Origin: Desulfovibrio sp.
Lineage (GTDB): Bacteria > Desulfobacterota > Desulfovibrionia > Desulfovibrionales > Desulfovibrionaceae
DNA length: 64,000 bases
NCBI RefSeq assembly: GCF_019424165.1
Contig: NZ_JAHZAA010000001.1
Location: 1 to 64,000 of the forward strand
Direction: 5' to 3'
The notes below the pieces were generated by a model that worked only from the letters and a program-made list of their open reading frames with translations, was not told the DNA's origin and ran no database searches. The position numbers and the translations under genes were made by a program. This document shows positions 1-8,653 of the stretch, piece after piece; position 1 is the stretch's first letter, and the number at the start of each line of letters is the position of its first letter.

Positions 1-1346
1 GCATGTACGCCGACAAGTACGAAGGGGCCTTTGAAAGTTACGGCCCGCCCGACGGCAGCCTGAGCCTTGAAACACAAAGCAACCGCCGGGGGCATAACGA
101 CGGATACCTGCTGGCCCCCACCCTTACCTGGGAAAAAGATTTCGGCCCCGTAACCCTTACCTCCATTACCAACTACAGCCGCTCCAACTACAATTACCTC
201 CAGGACTGGGATTTCACATCTGTGGACGCAATGTATTCCACCTATGACGAAGATTTCAATACCCTGAGCCAGGAGCTGCGCCTGAACGGCGGTCCGGACA
301 GTTTCCGGTGGATGGTCGGCCTGTTCGGCCTTACGGAACGCATCGATACCAAAACGGATATCATCTTCGGTGACGACGCGGGCATGATGTGGATGAATCC
401 CGGCGACCATGCCCAGCAGAACTCCACCATTTACAGCAATATCGCCTCGGCATTTGCCCAGATCATCTGGCGGGCGCTGCCCATGATTGAAATCACCGGG
501 GCCGCGCGCTTTGACTATGAACGCAAAAGCCTCGACTGGGAAAACAAGACCAACATTATGGGCGTGCCCACCGGCAGCCTGAACATGAGCAAGGACTGGA
601 CGGCCGTATCTCCCTCGCTCAGCATTGCCTGGCTGTTCACCGAGCGGCAGCGCGTTTACGCCTCCATCGCACGGGGCTTCAAATCCGGCGATTTCAACAA
701 CGTCATGGTGGAAAAATCACTGGTGGAGCATGCGGTGGACCCCGAATATACCACCACCTACGAACTGGGCTACAAGGGAAAGCTGCTGGACAACCGCCTG
801 GAACTGAGCGCCGCACTCTTTTATGTGGATTGGGACAACATGCAGGTGGATATCGAATCCCCCTCCGGCATGTTCAGCAACTACCAGAAAATGAACGCGG
901 GCCGCGCGCATTCCTCAGGTTTCGAGGTTGAAGCCCGCGCCCTGCTTATGCCCGGCTGGGAGGTGTTTGCCAGCGTGGGCTACATGTTTGACTATAAGTT
1001 TGACGAATTCAAACAGGATGCCAACAAGGATCTTTCCGGCCAGAACCTGCCCTATACCAATGCCTACACCCTTGGCGCGGGCAGTGTTTTTCGCATGGAT
1101 TCCGGCTTTTTCATGAGCGTGGACGGCAGCCTCAACGGGCGCAAATACCTGCTCGAAGACAACAGCCTGCGCCAGCCCGCCTATGCGCTGGTCAATGCCA
1201 AAATCGGCTACGAGAAAGACAACTGGGACGTGTTTCTTTATGGCAGAAACTTGCTGGACCAGCGCTACGCCACCACGGCCTTCGGCCGCTCCAAACGTGC
1301 CGGAGAGCCGCTCATGGTGGGCGTGCAGTGCGGGCTGAGCTTTTAG
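1..1346 (+). CDS. TonB-dependent outer-membrane receptor, C-terminal part (5' truncated by window edge)
   Basis: About 447 residues of the beta-barrel domain of a TonB-dependent receptor, which would import a ferric siderophore or another metal complex across the outer membrane. The reading frame is open from the first bases of the window, so the plug domain and TonB box lie outside. Visible barrel features are alternating aromatic/polar strands, the late-barrel stretch PEYTTTYELGYKG, the typical last strands (FLYGRNLLDQRYATT) and a C-terminal phenylalanine (GLSF), the usual outer-membrane insertion signal. The stop is only 9 bases from the next start, whose ribosome site (AGGGG) overlaps the stop codon, so the receptor is co-transcribed with the Feo genes. 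The barrel family is certain; the ligand is unknown. Confidence 0.9.
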   Translation, partial: MYADKYEGAFESYGPPDGSLSLETQSNRRGHNDGYLLAPTLTWEKDFGPVTLTSITNYSRSNYNYLQDWDFTSVDAMYSTYDEDFNTLSQELRLNGGPDSFRWMVGLFGLTERIDTKTDIIFGDDAGMMWMNPGDHAQQNSTIYSNIASAFAQIIWRALPMIEITGAARFDYERKSLDWENKTNIMGVPTGSLNMSKDWTAVSPSLSIAWLFTERQRVYASIARGFKSGDFNNVMVEKSLVEHAVDPEYTTTYELGYKGKLLDNRLELSAALFYVDWDNMQVDIESPSGMFSNYQKMNAGRAHSSGFEVEARALLMPGWEVFASVGYMFDYKFDEFKQDANKDLSGQNLPYTNAYTLGAGSVFRMDSGFFMSVDGSLNGRKYLLEDNSLRQPAYALVNAKIGYEKDNWDVFLYGRNLLDQRYATTAFGRSKRAGEPLMVGVQCGLSF

Positions 1347-1355
1347 GGGTACGGC

Positions 1356-2261
1356 ATGAAAGCGATCCAGCCCCTTTCCCGCAAGATGCTCCTCTGCCTT
1401 GGCGCACTGGGCGCGGCACTTATGTACGCAGGCGATATGCTGCTTTACGCGGGCAGCGGGGCAACTGACCTTTCGCCCCTGGGGCTGGCTCCGGCCATGG
1501 CCGGGACTTCTTACAGCAGACTTGCGCTCGGGGGCCATATAGGCCCCCTGGCAAGCCTGCTGTATGCGGCGGGTTTTTTGGGCATTGCCCGGCTGCTGCG
1601 CCCAGGCCACCAGATACTGCAATGGCTTGTCTTTCTGCTGTTCTGCATGGCCATGCTCTACGGTGGCGCATATCACAGCCACTATCCGCATCTGGCGTTC
1701 ACAGCCACCAGCCCGCATACGCTTGCCCGCACGGCCGAATACATCAACCTGCTCACCCTGGGGGCCACCGTGCCTATGGCCTGCGCCAGCGTGCTCTTCA
1801 TCTATGCCGTGCTGCGCGGCCTCACCTGTTGCCCAAGAGCCATGGCCCTGCTGACGCCTCTGCCGCTTTTCCTGTGCGGCGCGGCGCTGCAAGGCCTGCC
1901 GGAACCGTTGCTGCTCCCTCTTGCCGGTGGCTGGAACAACCTGCTCTTCATCATCTTCTTTCTGGCCTGCGCCCGCATGCCCAGCGGCGATGGCGCGCAC
2001 AATGCAGCACAGGCCCACCGGGCTGCATCCGGGCAATTTCTGGACAGCCTCCCACCCGGCCGGATCGGAATCATCCAGTCCGTGAACTGCCCGGCAGATG
2101 TGCAGGAACGCCTGGCAGCCCTGGGCATCAGCCCCGGCAGCGCCGTGCGCATGCTGCGCCCGGGCGGCAACCGCGTGGTGGAGTGCTGCGGCACTTTTGT
2201 AGCCCTGGCGGAAAAGTTCGCCGGGCGCATTACCATTACTCCAACGGACGAAACGCCATGA
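1356..2261 (+). CDS. Polytopic membrane protein with C-terminal FeoA (SH3-like) domain
   Basis: 301 residues. Residues about 13-207 hold roughly six hydrophobic segments and form a membrane domain I do not recognise by name; it has His-rich loops (GAYHSHYPH near 104-112). Residues about 229-296 read as a FeoA domain: SLPPGRIGIIQSV, then ERLAALGISPGSAVRML, then a final strand ending RITITP, the normal FeoA pattern. FeoA is usually a free 75-80 residue cytosolic protein that assists the FeoB ferrous iron channel. Here it is tethered to the membrane by the N-terminal domain. The stop overlaps the feoB start (ATGA), so translation is coupled. Start chosen at ATG 1356 with AGGGG 5 bases upstream. 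The FeoA domain is clear; the membrane domain's role is unknown. Confidence 0.85.
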   Translation: MKAIQPLSRKMLLCLGALGAALMYAGDMLLYAGSGATDLSPLGLAPAMAGTSYSRLALGGHIGPLASLLYAAGFLGIARLLRPGHQILQWLVFLLFCMAMLYGGAYHSHYPHLAFTATSPHTLARTAEYINLLTLGATVPMACASVLFIYAVLRGLTCCPRAMALLTPLPLFLCGAALQGLPEPLLLPLAGGWNNLLFIIFFLACARMPSGDGAHNAAQAHRAASGQFLDSLPPGRIGIIQSVNCPADVQERLAALGISPGSAVRMLRPGGNRVVECCGTFVALAEKFAGRITITPTDETP

Positions 2262-4240
2262 GCAGCATTGCCGAATCACTGATAGCCGTAGCCGGGCAGC
2301 CCAATACCGGCAAGTCCACCATCTTCAGCGCCCTTACCGGCGTGCATCAGGAGGTGGGCAACTGGCCCGGAAAAACCGTAGAAAAAAAACAGGCCCGCGC
2401 TCCGCAGAGCCAGGGCGGCTATTCTGTGGTGGATCTGCCCGGCAGCTACTCGCTCCACGCGCACTCTCCCGAGGAGCGCATCGCCGTTGACTATTTGCTG
2501 CACGCCGCTCCGGACATCACGGTGGTGGTGGCCAGCGCCTTGAGCCCGGAACGTACCCTCGCCTACGCTCTTGAGGTGATGGCCCTGGAGCGGCCTATGG
2601 TTCTTGCCCTGAACATGACCGACATGGCTGAAAAAAACGGCATTTACCTTGATGTACAGGCAATTTCCGCAATGCTTGGCGTGCCGGTGGTCCCGCTTTC
2701 GGCCATCCGCAAAAAAGACGTGGCTTCATTGCGCGAGGCCGTCCGGCAGTCGCTGTACATCCGCCCGCAACCAGGTCGCCTGCCTGTGGGCGTTCTGCAA
2801 AGCCTGCCCCCGCCCCTGGCCGAAACAGCTAAAAAAAGCATCACGCTGTTGCAGGAGCAGCACGGTTTTTCCGAACAGGCTGCGCTGGCCCTCATCTGGC
2901 GGAGCATGAGCGGCGAAGGAGAAAGCACAACCCGGCTGCAAGCCCTGACAGGCAGCCTTGTTGCCCCGCTGCTCACCGACGAGGCCCGACGGCTCTTCGC
3001 CGCGGCCCGACGGGACTGGATAGCCCGGCTGACAGGGCGTGAAGGCCGGGAGGCCCTGACACGGCAAAGCGCCACCGCCGCATGGGACCGCTGGTTCCTG
3101 CATGCCGTCACCGGCCCGTGCATCATGGCAGCCATCCTGCTGCTGGCGCTCTGCCTGGGCTTTGGCGTGGGCTTTCCCCTGGCGTACCTGACGGGACAGG
3201 CGCTTTCACTGGCCACGCCCCATATTCTGGCTTTGGAAGCATATGGCCTGCCCCTGATCGCGGCCATGAGCACAGGCGTATGGCACGGCGTAAGCGCTGT
3301 GCTGGCCATGCTGCCCTTTGTGGCTGTTTTTTATATGGTTTTCGCCGTTCTTGATGATGTGGGCTACATGGCCCGCGCGGCCTTTATTATGGACAGGGCC
3401 ATGAGCCGCCTGGGGCTGGACGGCAAGGCCTTTGTGCCTCTGCTTTTTGCCATACCCTGCAATATTTCCGGCATTGTGGGCTGCCGAACCATTGATGATC
3501 CCCGCCAGCGGCTGTTGACCATTCTGGTAGTCCCCCTGGTTCCCTGCACAGCCAAGATTATCGTTATGGTCACCCTGTCGGCCTGGCTGTTCACCCCCAC
3601 TGCCGCCATCCTTGTCGTGCTTGGCCTGCTGACACTCAATACGCTGACTCTGGCCGGGGTATGCCTGCTGGCGGGAAAAATGATGCCCGCGCCTGTCCGC
3701 GAGCGCGGCCTGCTTATGGAGTTGCCCCACTTTCACCGGCCCAATGCCCGGGCAATATCCCGCTATGTATCACGCAACATCATGGCTTTTATTAAAAAAG
3801 CCTCAACCCTGATCGTTGCCTTCAGCGCAGTGCTCTGGTTTCTTTCATACTATCCCTCGGCAAATATCGAACAGAGCCTGCTGGGGCAGATGGGCCGGGT
3901 GCTTCAGCCCCTGGGCGACCTTATGGGAGCGGACTGGCGGCTTCTGACTGCACTGCTGGCATCGGGCGTCAGCAAGGAGGCCCTCATGGCCACCCTGGGC
4001 GTGCTGTATGACACGAGCGCGGGGCAACTGGCAGAAACACTCCGGGCCGGAGTCAGCCAGGCCAGCGCCCTGGCCTTCATGTGTGCGCAAAGCCTGTTTT
4101 TGCCCTGCGTTTCCACAGTGGGCATACTGTATAGCGAGGCAAGGTCATTGGGGCTTCTGGCCGCTGTCGTTGTCTACTCCCTTGTGCTGCCCTTCGGCCT
4201 TGCCATACTGGTCTATCAGGCAGCGCGCCTGCTGCCCTGA
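2258..4240 (+). CDS. feoB: Ferrous iron transport protein B
   Basis: 660 residues. FeoB imports Fe(II) across the inner membrane. The N-terminal G-protein domain has G1 GQPNTGKST, G3 DLPGSYSL and G4 NMTD within the first 140 residues, and a helical spacer follows. The membrane part has two Gate-type halves, including GYMARAAFIMDRAMSRLGLDGKAF and the conserved VPLLFAIPCNISGI region with its cysteine. It is shorter than the about 770-residue enterobacterial protein but within the family range. Start ATG 2258 overlaps the upstream stop as ATGA; the same frame stays open further upstream but that stretch is only a shadow of the preceding gene. No FeoC-like gene follows. Confidence 0.96.
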   Translation: MSSIAESLIAVAGQPNTGKSTIFSALTGVHQEVGNWPGKTVEKKQARAPQSQGGYSVVDLPGSYSLHAHSPEERIAVDYLLHAAPDITVVVASALSPERTLAYALEVMALERPMVLALNMTDMAEKNGIYLDVQAISAMLGVPVVPLSAIRKKDVASLREAVRQSLYIRPQPGRLPVGVLQSLPPPLAETAKKSITLLQEQHGFSEQAALALIWRSMSGEGESTTRLQALTGSLVAPLLTDEARRLFAAARRDWIARLTGREGREALTRQSATAAWDRWFLHAVTGPCIMAAILLLALCLGFGVGFPLAYLTGQALSLATPHILALEAYGLPLIAAMSTGVWHGVSAVLAMLPFVAVFYMVFAVLDDVGYMARAAFIMDRAMSRLGLDGKAFVPLLFAIPCNISGIVGCRTIDDPRQRLLTILVVPLVPCTAKIIVMVTLSAWLFTPTAAILVVLGLLTLNTLTLAGVCLLAGKMMPAPVRERGLLMELPHFHRPNARAISRYVSRNIMAFIKKASTLIVAFSAVLWFLSYYPSANIEQSLLGQMGRVLQPLGDLMGADWRLLTALLASGVSKEALMATLGVLYDTSAGQLAETLRAGVSQASALAFMCAQSLFLPCVSTVGILYSEARSLGLLAAVVVYSLVLPFGLAILVYQAARLLP

Positions 4241-4306
4241 GCCGGGTCGGCAGCGGCTCCGCCCCGTACCCGACATCCTTGCAGCGCGTAATGCGCGTGT
4301 ACTCAA

Positions 4307-4349
4307 AATGCGTCATGCCGCCGGAAACTTTCCGGCGGCATGACGCATT
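4307..4349. terminator. Long hairpin between convergent feoB and purE
   Basis: A near-perfect inverted repeat with about 21 bp of stem and a one-base loop (arms begin AATGCGTCATGCCGCCGG). On the minus strand it is followed by TTTT, which makes it a factor-independent terminator for purE. On the plus strand a small CGGT/ACCG hairpin with TTTT (4350-4367) follows. It probably ends both transcripts. Confidence 0.8.
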
Positions 4350-4416
4350 GCGGTAAAAACCGTTTTATACAAAACGCGTAAAGCCCCAAAACAGGCTTAC
4401 CCCGCAGCACTGCGGC

Positions 4417-4914
4417 TCAGGCATATTTTCGGGTGATCTCGTCACCGGCCTTTTCCACATCTTCGCGCATTTTTACGCGCGCGGCGACGAGCTTACGGCT
4501 GAGGTCAGCGTCCGACAGGGCCAGAATCTGGGCCGCAAGCCAGGCCGCATTGCGCGCCCCGGCCTTGTCCAGGGCCACCGTAGCCACAGGAAATCCCGGA
4601 GGCATCTGCACAGTGGCAAGCAGGGCGTCCATACCGCCAAGGGCCACGCTGGACACGGGAATGCCTATCACCGGGCGTGTGGTGCGCGCCGCCACGGCCC
4701 CAGCCAGATGTGCGGCCATACCGGCGGCACAGATAAATACCTGTGCGCCGGCGGCTTCGTGTTCGCTCACCAGCTTTTCTGTGCGTTCAGGGGTGCGGTG
4801 GGCGGAGCTTACCGTGATGACACAGCTTATGCCCAGGCTTTTCAGCACGTCAACACAGGGGCTGACCTTGTCTTCATCAGACTGTGAGCCCATCAATATA
4901 ACCACTTGAGCCAT
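4417..4914 (-). CDS. purE: N5-carboxyaminoimidazole ribonucleotide mutase (PurE, class I)
   Basis: 165 residues, normal length for class I PurE, which converts N5-CAIR to CAIR in purine synthesis. The opening strand [10 protein letters not shown] binds the phosphate and holds the conserved Ser/Asp. SAHRTPER carries the catalytic histidine, and the core [25 protein letters not shown] and [23 protein letters not shown] are standard. The ribosome site AGAGGA lies about 9 bases before ATG 4914. purD lies upstream on the same strand, but 276 bases separate them, so transcription may be independent; I see no gene in that spacer. Confidence 0.97.
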   Translation of the reverse strand: MAQVVILMGSQSDEDKVSPCVDVLKSLGISCVITVSSAHRTPERTEKLVSEHEAAGAQVFICAAGMAAHLAGAVAARTTRPVIGIPVSSVALGGMDALLATVQMPPGFPVATVALDKAGARNAAWLAAQILALSDADLSRKLVAARVKMREDVEKAGDEITRKYA

Positions 4915-5190
4915 GATATAATATCCTCTGCTTGCTGCCCGCTCCGGCGCACTGCGCCCGCAGCGTTTTTGTGCGGCGATGGTTTATTTTCATATGGCTG
5001 CGCGCAGCGCCCGGACAGACTGCCCCGGAGCGTAAAGCCGTTTTCTCCGCCAAGGCTGTATACCACTGGAATATACATCCGGAAGTCTTCAAGACGCACG
5101 CGCAGCGCGGCAGCGCAAACAGACCGCGTTGCAGCCACACCGCGCGTCTTTGGGCAACGCCTGAAACGGCTGACGTGGGTTACGCCCCGG

Positions 5191-6480
5191 CTATTTTACG
5201 CTTTTCAGACGGTTGATGCCCTTCTGCCCGATGTCTGTGCGGTAAAAGCCGTCGGTCATGCGTACCTTTTCCACAGCGGCATAGGCGGCTTTTTTCGCAT
5301 CCTCAAGATCATTCCCCAGCGCCGTAACGCAAAGCACACGGCCGCCGCTGGACACCAGCGCACCATCCTTGAGGGTTGTACCACTGTGAAAAACCTTGAC
5401 GCCGGGCAGACTGTCGGCCTCTTCAGTGTCCGCAATGGCAAGCCCCCTGGAGTACGCGCCCGGGTAGCCCTTGGCCGTCATAACCACGCCGAGGGCCGTT
5501 TTATCGCTTTGCCCGATGCTTGCGGGGTCAAGCCTGCCCTCCACGCAGTCAAGCATGATGCGGGGCAGATCGCCCTCAAGCCGCATGAGCATGGGCTGGC
5601 ACTCCGGATCGCCGAAACGCACGTTGTATTCCAGCACCTTGGGGCCGTTCGCGGTCATCATAAGCCCGGCATAGAGCACGCCCACAAAAGGATGCCCGTC
5701 CTTGGCAAGCTCGCGCAGAATGGGCCGCACGGTAAGGTCGGCCATTTCTTCAAGCATGTTGTCGGGCAAAATGGGGGCCGGGCTGTATGCGCCCATGCCG
5801 CCGGTATTGGGGCCTTCGTCATTATCGAAAACACGCTTGTGATCCTGCGCCGAAGGCAGGGGAACGGCGCGTTCGCCATCGCACAGGCAGAGAAAAGAAG
5901 CCTCTTCGCCCACAAGGCATTCCTCAAGCACCACAAGGTCGCCTGCGGCGCCAAAGGCGCGGGCGCTCATGATGTCGTTGACGGCCTGCAGGGCTTCCTG
6001 AGAATCGGCAGCCATGATGACGCCCTTGCCAGCAGCCAGGCCATCGGCCTTGACCACCAGGGGGCCGCCCACCTTTGCCACATAGTTTCTGGCCATTTCC
6101 ACATCGCTGAACACGGCGCTCTGGGCTGTGGGAACCTTGGCCCGCGCCATGATCTCCTTGGCAAAGGCCTTGCTGCCTTCAAGCCGCGCGCCGTAGCTGT
6201 CCGGCCCGAAACAGGCGATGCCCGCCTCGCGCATGCGGTCGGTAATGCCCAGAGTCAGCGGCAGTTCCGGCCCGGGAACCACAAGGTCTATTTTTTCCCT
6301 GCGGGCCAGTTCAACCAGGCCGTCCAGATCATCCACAGGCACAGGCACGTTGACCGCGCCTTCCCTGCTGGTGCCGCCGTTGCCGGGAGCGACGAAAACC
6401 GCGCTCACACCGGGGCTTTGCATGAATTTCCAGACCAGGGCGTGTTCCCGCCCACCGGATCCTATTACCAGGATGCGCAT
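5191..6480 (-). CDS. purD: Phosphoribosylamine-glycine ligase
   Basis: 429 residues, the usual size of PurD (GAR synthetase), an ATP-grasp enzyme that joins glycine to phosphoribosylamine. The start MRILVIGSGGREHALVWK is the family's N-terminal signature. The ATP-grasp region has PLVVKADGLAAGKGVI, and GEEASFL and the metal-binding EYNVRFGDPECQ follow. ATG 6480 is preferred because AAGGAG lies 5 bases before it; a GTG two codons earlier would overlap that site. With purE it gives two purine steps in one neighbourhood. Confidence 0.97.
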   Translation of the reverse strand: MRILVIGSGGREHALVWKFMQSPGVSAVFVAPGNGGTSREGAVNVPVPVDDLDGLVELARREKIDLVVPGPELPLTLGITDRMREAGIACFGPDSYGARLEGSKAFAKEIMARAKVPTAQSAVFSDVEMARNYVAKVGGPLVVKADGLAAGKGVIMAADSQEALQAVNDIMSARAFGAAGDLVVLEECLVGEEASFLCLCDGERAVPLPSAQDHKRVFDNDEGPNTGGMGAYSPAPILPDNMLEEMADLTVRPILRELAKDGHPFVGVLYAGLMMTANGPKVLEYNVRFGDPECQPMLMRLEGDLPRIMLDCVEGRLDPASIGQSDKTALGVVMTAKGYPGAYSRGLAIADTEEADSLPGVKVFHSGTTLKDGALVSSGGRVLCVTALGNDLEDAKKAAYAAVEKVRMTDGFYRTDIGQKGINRLKSVK

Positions 6481-6510
6481 GCTCACTCCTTGCCGTGTGC
6501 TGATGAAAAG

Positions 6511-6533
6511 TAAAGCCCCATAAAGGGGCCTTA
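6511..6533 (-). terminator. Probable terminator after the VCBS-repeat gene
   Basis: GCCCC/GGGGC hairpin with a 5-base loop. Read on the minus strand it is followed by TTTACTTTT. It lies between the stop of the upstream gene (6588) and the purD start (6480), so it would separate the two transcripts. Confidence 0.55.
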
Positions 6534-6587
6534 CCGGGGGCGGGCTGCCCGCCGCAGTGCGCGTGGGCCGCCCGCGCCCATAAACGC

Positions 6588-8273
6588 CTAGTTGGGGCTT
6601 ACCTCAAAATCGCTCATATCCGCAGGGGTGTTGGGGTCCGTGGCCGACACGTCCAGCGGGTACGCCGTAATCATGCACTGGCGGCTGCCAATGCCGAGGT
6701 CGGGCGAGGTATTCAGGCCCACCACAAGGTCAAGAACGCCGTTGTTGGTGGCGTCGGCCAGGTCCACTGCCGCCACGGAACCACGAATGCGGCGCGTCTT
6801 CCACTTGAGGCCGAGGCCCACGCCGTCCCAGTACAGGGCATGGATTTCGCCCTGCGGGAAGTAGCGGTAACGGTCAAACATCTGCGAAGCTGTGGAGATG
6901 GGCTTGTTGACCAGCATGACGTATTCGCCGGTGTGGCCGATATCCGCAGCAATAAGGTTCATGGGCGCATAGTACTTGCTCGGCAGCTGGTAGTTCTTGT
7001 CTACGCCGAGGCCGGGCATGCCCTTATAGTGATCCATGCCGGTGGAGGAGCCGGAGAAGCGCTCCATGGTGGTATGGACAAGGGTATTGCCATTGCCCTG
7101 AAAAACCTTGAGCCGCTCATCATCAGTAAGCATGACAAGCTGATCGCCCTTGCCGCTTCTGCCGCCCGGCAGCCAGGCCACGTTAAAGACGGTGGCTCCG
7201 GTGGGCAGGTCAAGCCGCGCGCCGAAAGTGTACTTGCCGCCGGTTTTCACCATTGAGTACACGCCGGGGGCAAAAAGCTTGAGCGAATCCCAGCCCTGAC
7301 CCACGAGGGTGGGCGTGAAGGTGGGGGGCAGGCGCACCACGCTGACAAAATAGGGAATGCGCTCGGCCACCTGGGTGAACTTGTTGCCCTTGAAGCTGTA
7401 AAAATAGCTGTAGGGGCGGTTGCTGTCGTCCTCAAAGGTGGCGACCACGAGATCCATAGAGCCGTCGCGATTGAGGTCGATGGCCTTCATAGAAAAGTTT
7501 TTGTTGGAACGCGAAATGAGGGTTTCGCCCAAAAGCTTGAGCTTGCCGTCATGGTCCCACATATAGATGCGCAGGTGATTTTCGCTCAGCAGGGCGATTT
7601 CGTTCTTGCCGTCGCCGTTAAAGTCGCCCACGGCCATGCTGACCATGGTAAAGGGCAGACGCTGGCTGCGCAGGCGCGAGCCGTCGCTGGCTCCCGACCC
7701 CTGATAGCGGAACTGCGGGTTCAGGTACATCTGCTGCTGGCCGGTTTCATTTGTAATGATGTCGCCCCCGGGAGCGACACTGCCGCCACGCGGCCCTGCG
7801 GCAGCCGTGCTGCCGGGCGCGCGCACGCCTGCAATGCCAAAAACTTCCTGCCCCAGGGCGGCGCTCAGGGTCTGCACCGCGCCGGTCAGGCCGCTTACCG
7901 TGCTCTGGGCGGTCTTGCTCCAGGTTTTGCCGGCCTTGTCCACGCTATTGACTTCAATGGTGCACTCGTTGCCCATCACGTTGACAGAACCCCAGATGGC
8001 GTGACCCGCACCGGCGGAATTCATGGCCTTGGCGGCTTCGGCCTGTGAGGAGGCCTTGCCCTGGACGGAGCGTACATCAAGCACACCGGGGCGGTTCAGG
8101 CGGCCCTGAATGGTTGCCGGAACGGCCTTGGAAAGATAGCTGTAACTTTGCGGCGCATTGACCGTGAAGGGCAGCACAACGGCACTTCTGGCCGCCGCCT
8201 GCGTTGTCGTGGCCAGCCCGGCGGCGAACAGCGCAAGGCAGACCGCAAAAGTCAGTCGCATGGCGAATTTCAT
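6588..8273 (-). CDS. Secreted FG-GAP/VCBS-repeat protein
   Basis: 561 residues with a Sec signal peptide (MKFAMRLTFAVCLALFAAG, cleavage near TTQAAA). Residues about 35-150 form an N-terminal domain (SAVVLPFTVNAP...) resembling the start of TolB/CsgG-like proteins. A Gly/Pro linker follows, then a beta-propeller-like region with Ca-binding FG-GAP/VCBS motifs: GDFNGDGKNEIALL, DLNRDGSMDLVVA and DATNNGVLDLVVG. It is probably periplasmic or surface-exposed; the ligand is unknown. Start ATG 8273 has AAGGAG 6 bases upstream. The frame is open 35 codons further, but that stretch has no ribosome site and no signal sequence. Similar proteins of unknown role occur in other Desulfovibrio, as far as I recall. 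Confidence 0.8.
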   Translation of the reverse strand: MKFAMRLTFAVCLALFAAGLATTTQAAARSAVVLPFTVNAPQSYSYLSKAVPATIQGRLNRPGVLDVRSVQGKASSQAEAAKAMNSAGAGHAIWGSVNVMGNECTIEVNSVDKAGKTWSKTAQSTVSGLTGAVQTLSAALGQEVFGIAGVRAPGSTAAAGPRGGSVAPGGDIITNETGQQQMYLNPQFRYQGSGASDGSRLRSQRLPFTMVSMAVGDFNGDGKNEIALLSENHLRIYMWDHDGKLKLLGETLISRSNKNFSMKAIDLNRDGSMDLVVATFEDDSNRPYSYFYSFKGNKFTQVAERIPYFVSVVRLPPTFTPTLVGQGWDSLKLFAPGVYSMVKTGGKYTFGARLDLPTGATVFNVAWLPGGRSGKGDQLVMLTDDERLKVFQGNGNTLVHTTMERFSGSSTGMDHYKGMPGLGVDKNYQLPSKYYAPMNLIAADIGHTGEYVMLVNKPISTASQMFDRYRYFPQGEIHALYWDGVGLGLKWKTRRIRGSVAAVDLADATNNGVLDLVVGLNTSPDLGIGSRQCMITAYPLDVSATDPNTPADMSDFEVSPN

Positions 8274-8653
8274 TCCGTTCTCCTTGGGCATCTGGCAAGA
8301 TGCCCGGTAAAATAAGGGAAGCGCCGACCAGGCGTTTTTCGCTTCCGGCAGGCGGGGCATTTCCGCAAATGGGGCCATCCGGGGCGGACGGCGTCACGCG
8401 GAAAGGCCGCATGCGGCCAAAAGGCCAAAAAACCGGTCAGAGGTTCCCGCAGCCCGCCAGCGAAAAATACACAAAAGCAGGCGCACCCTTGAGCGCGCCA
8501 CGCGGGCACGGATGGGCGAAACCGGCACGGCCGCCACATCCACCCACTATACGCGCACTTGACGCGCCGCGCAATATCTAAGCCGGGGCAGTCGCCACCA
8601 GCGCGGACAAAGGCATAAAAAACCGCTTGCGGCTGAAATCACATCTCCATACT
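8274..8653. other. Intergenic region between divergent genes
   Basis: 380 bases that must hold the promoters for the secreted VCBS protein (minus) and the RNA methyltransferase (plus). I see no convincing small gene, RNA or strong inverted repeat in it. Confidence 0.5.

Noticed and set aside
915..2279. A 454-codon minus-strand open frame
   Set aside because: Antisense to the TonB receptor end and the FeoA-fusion gene, which have clear domain content and coupled starts.
4906..6513. A 535-codon plus-strand open frame
   Set aside because: Antisense to purD; His/Gly/Arg-rich translation without any domain.
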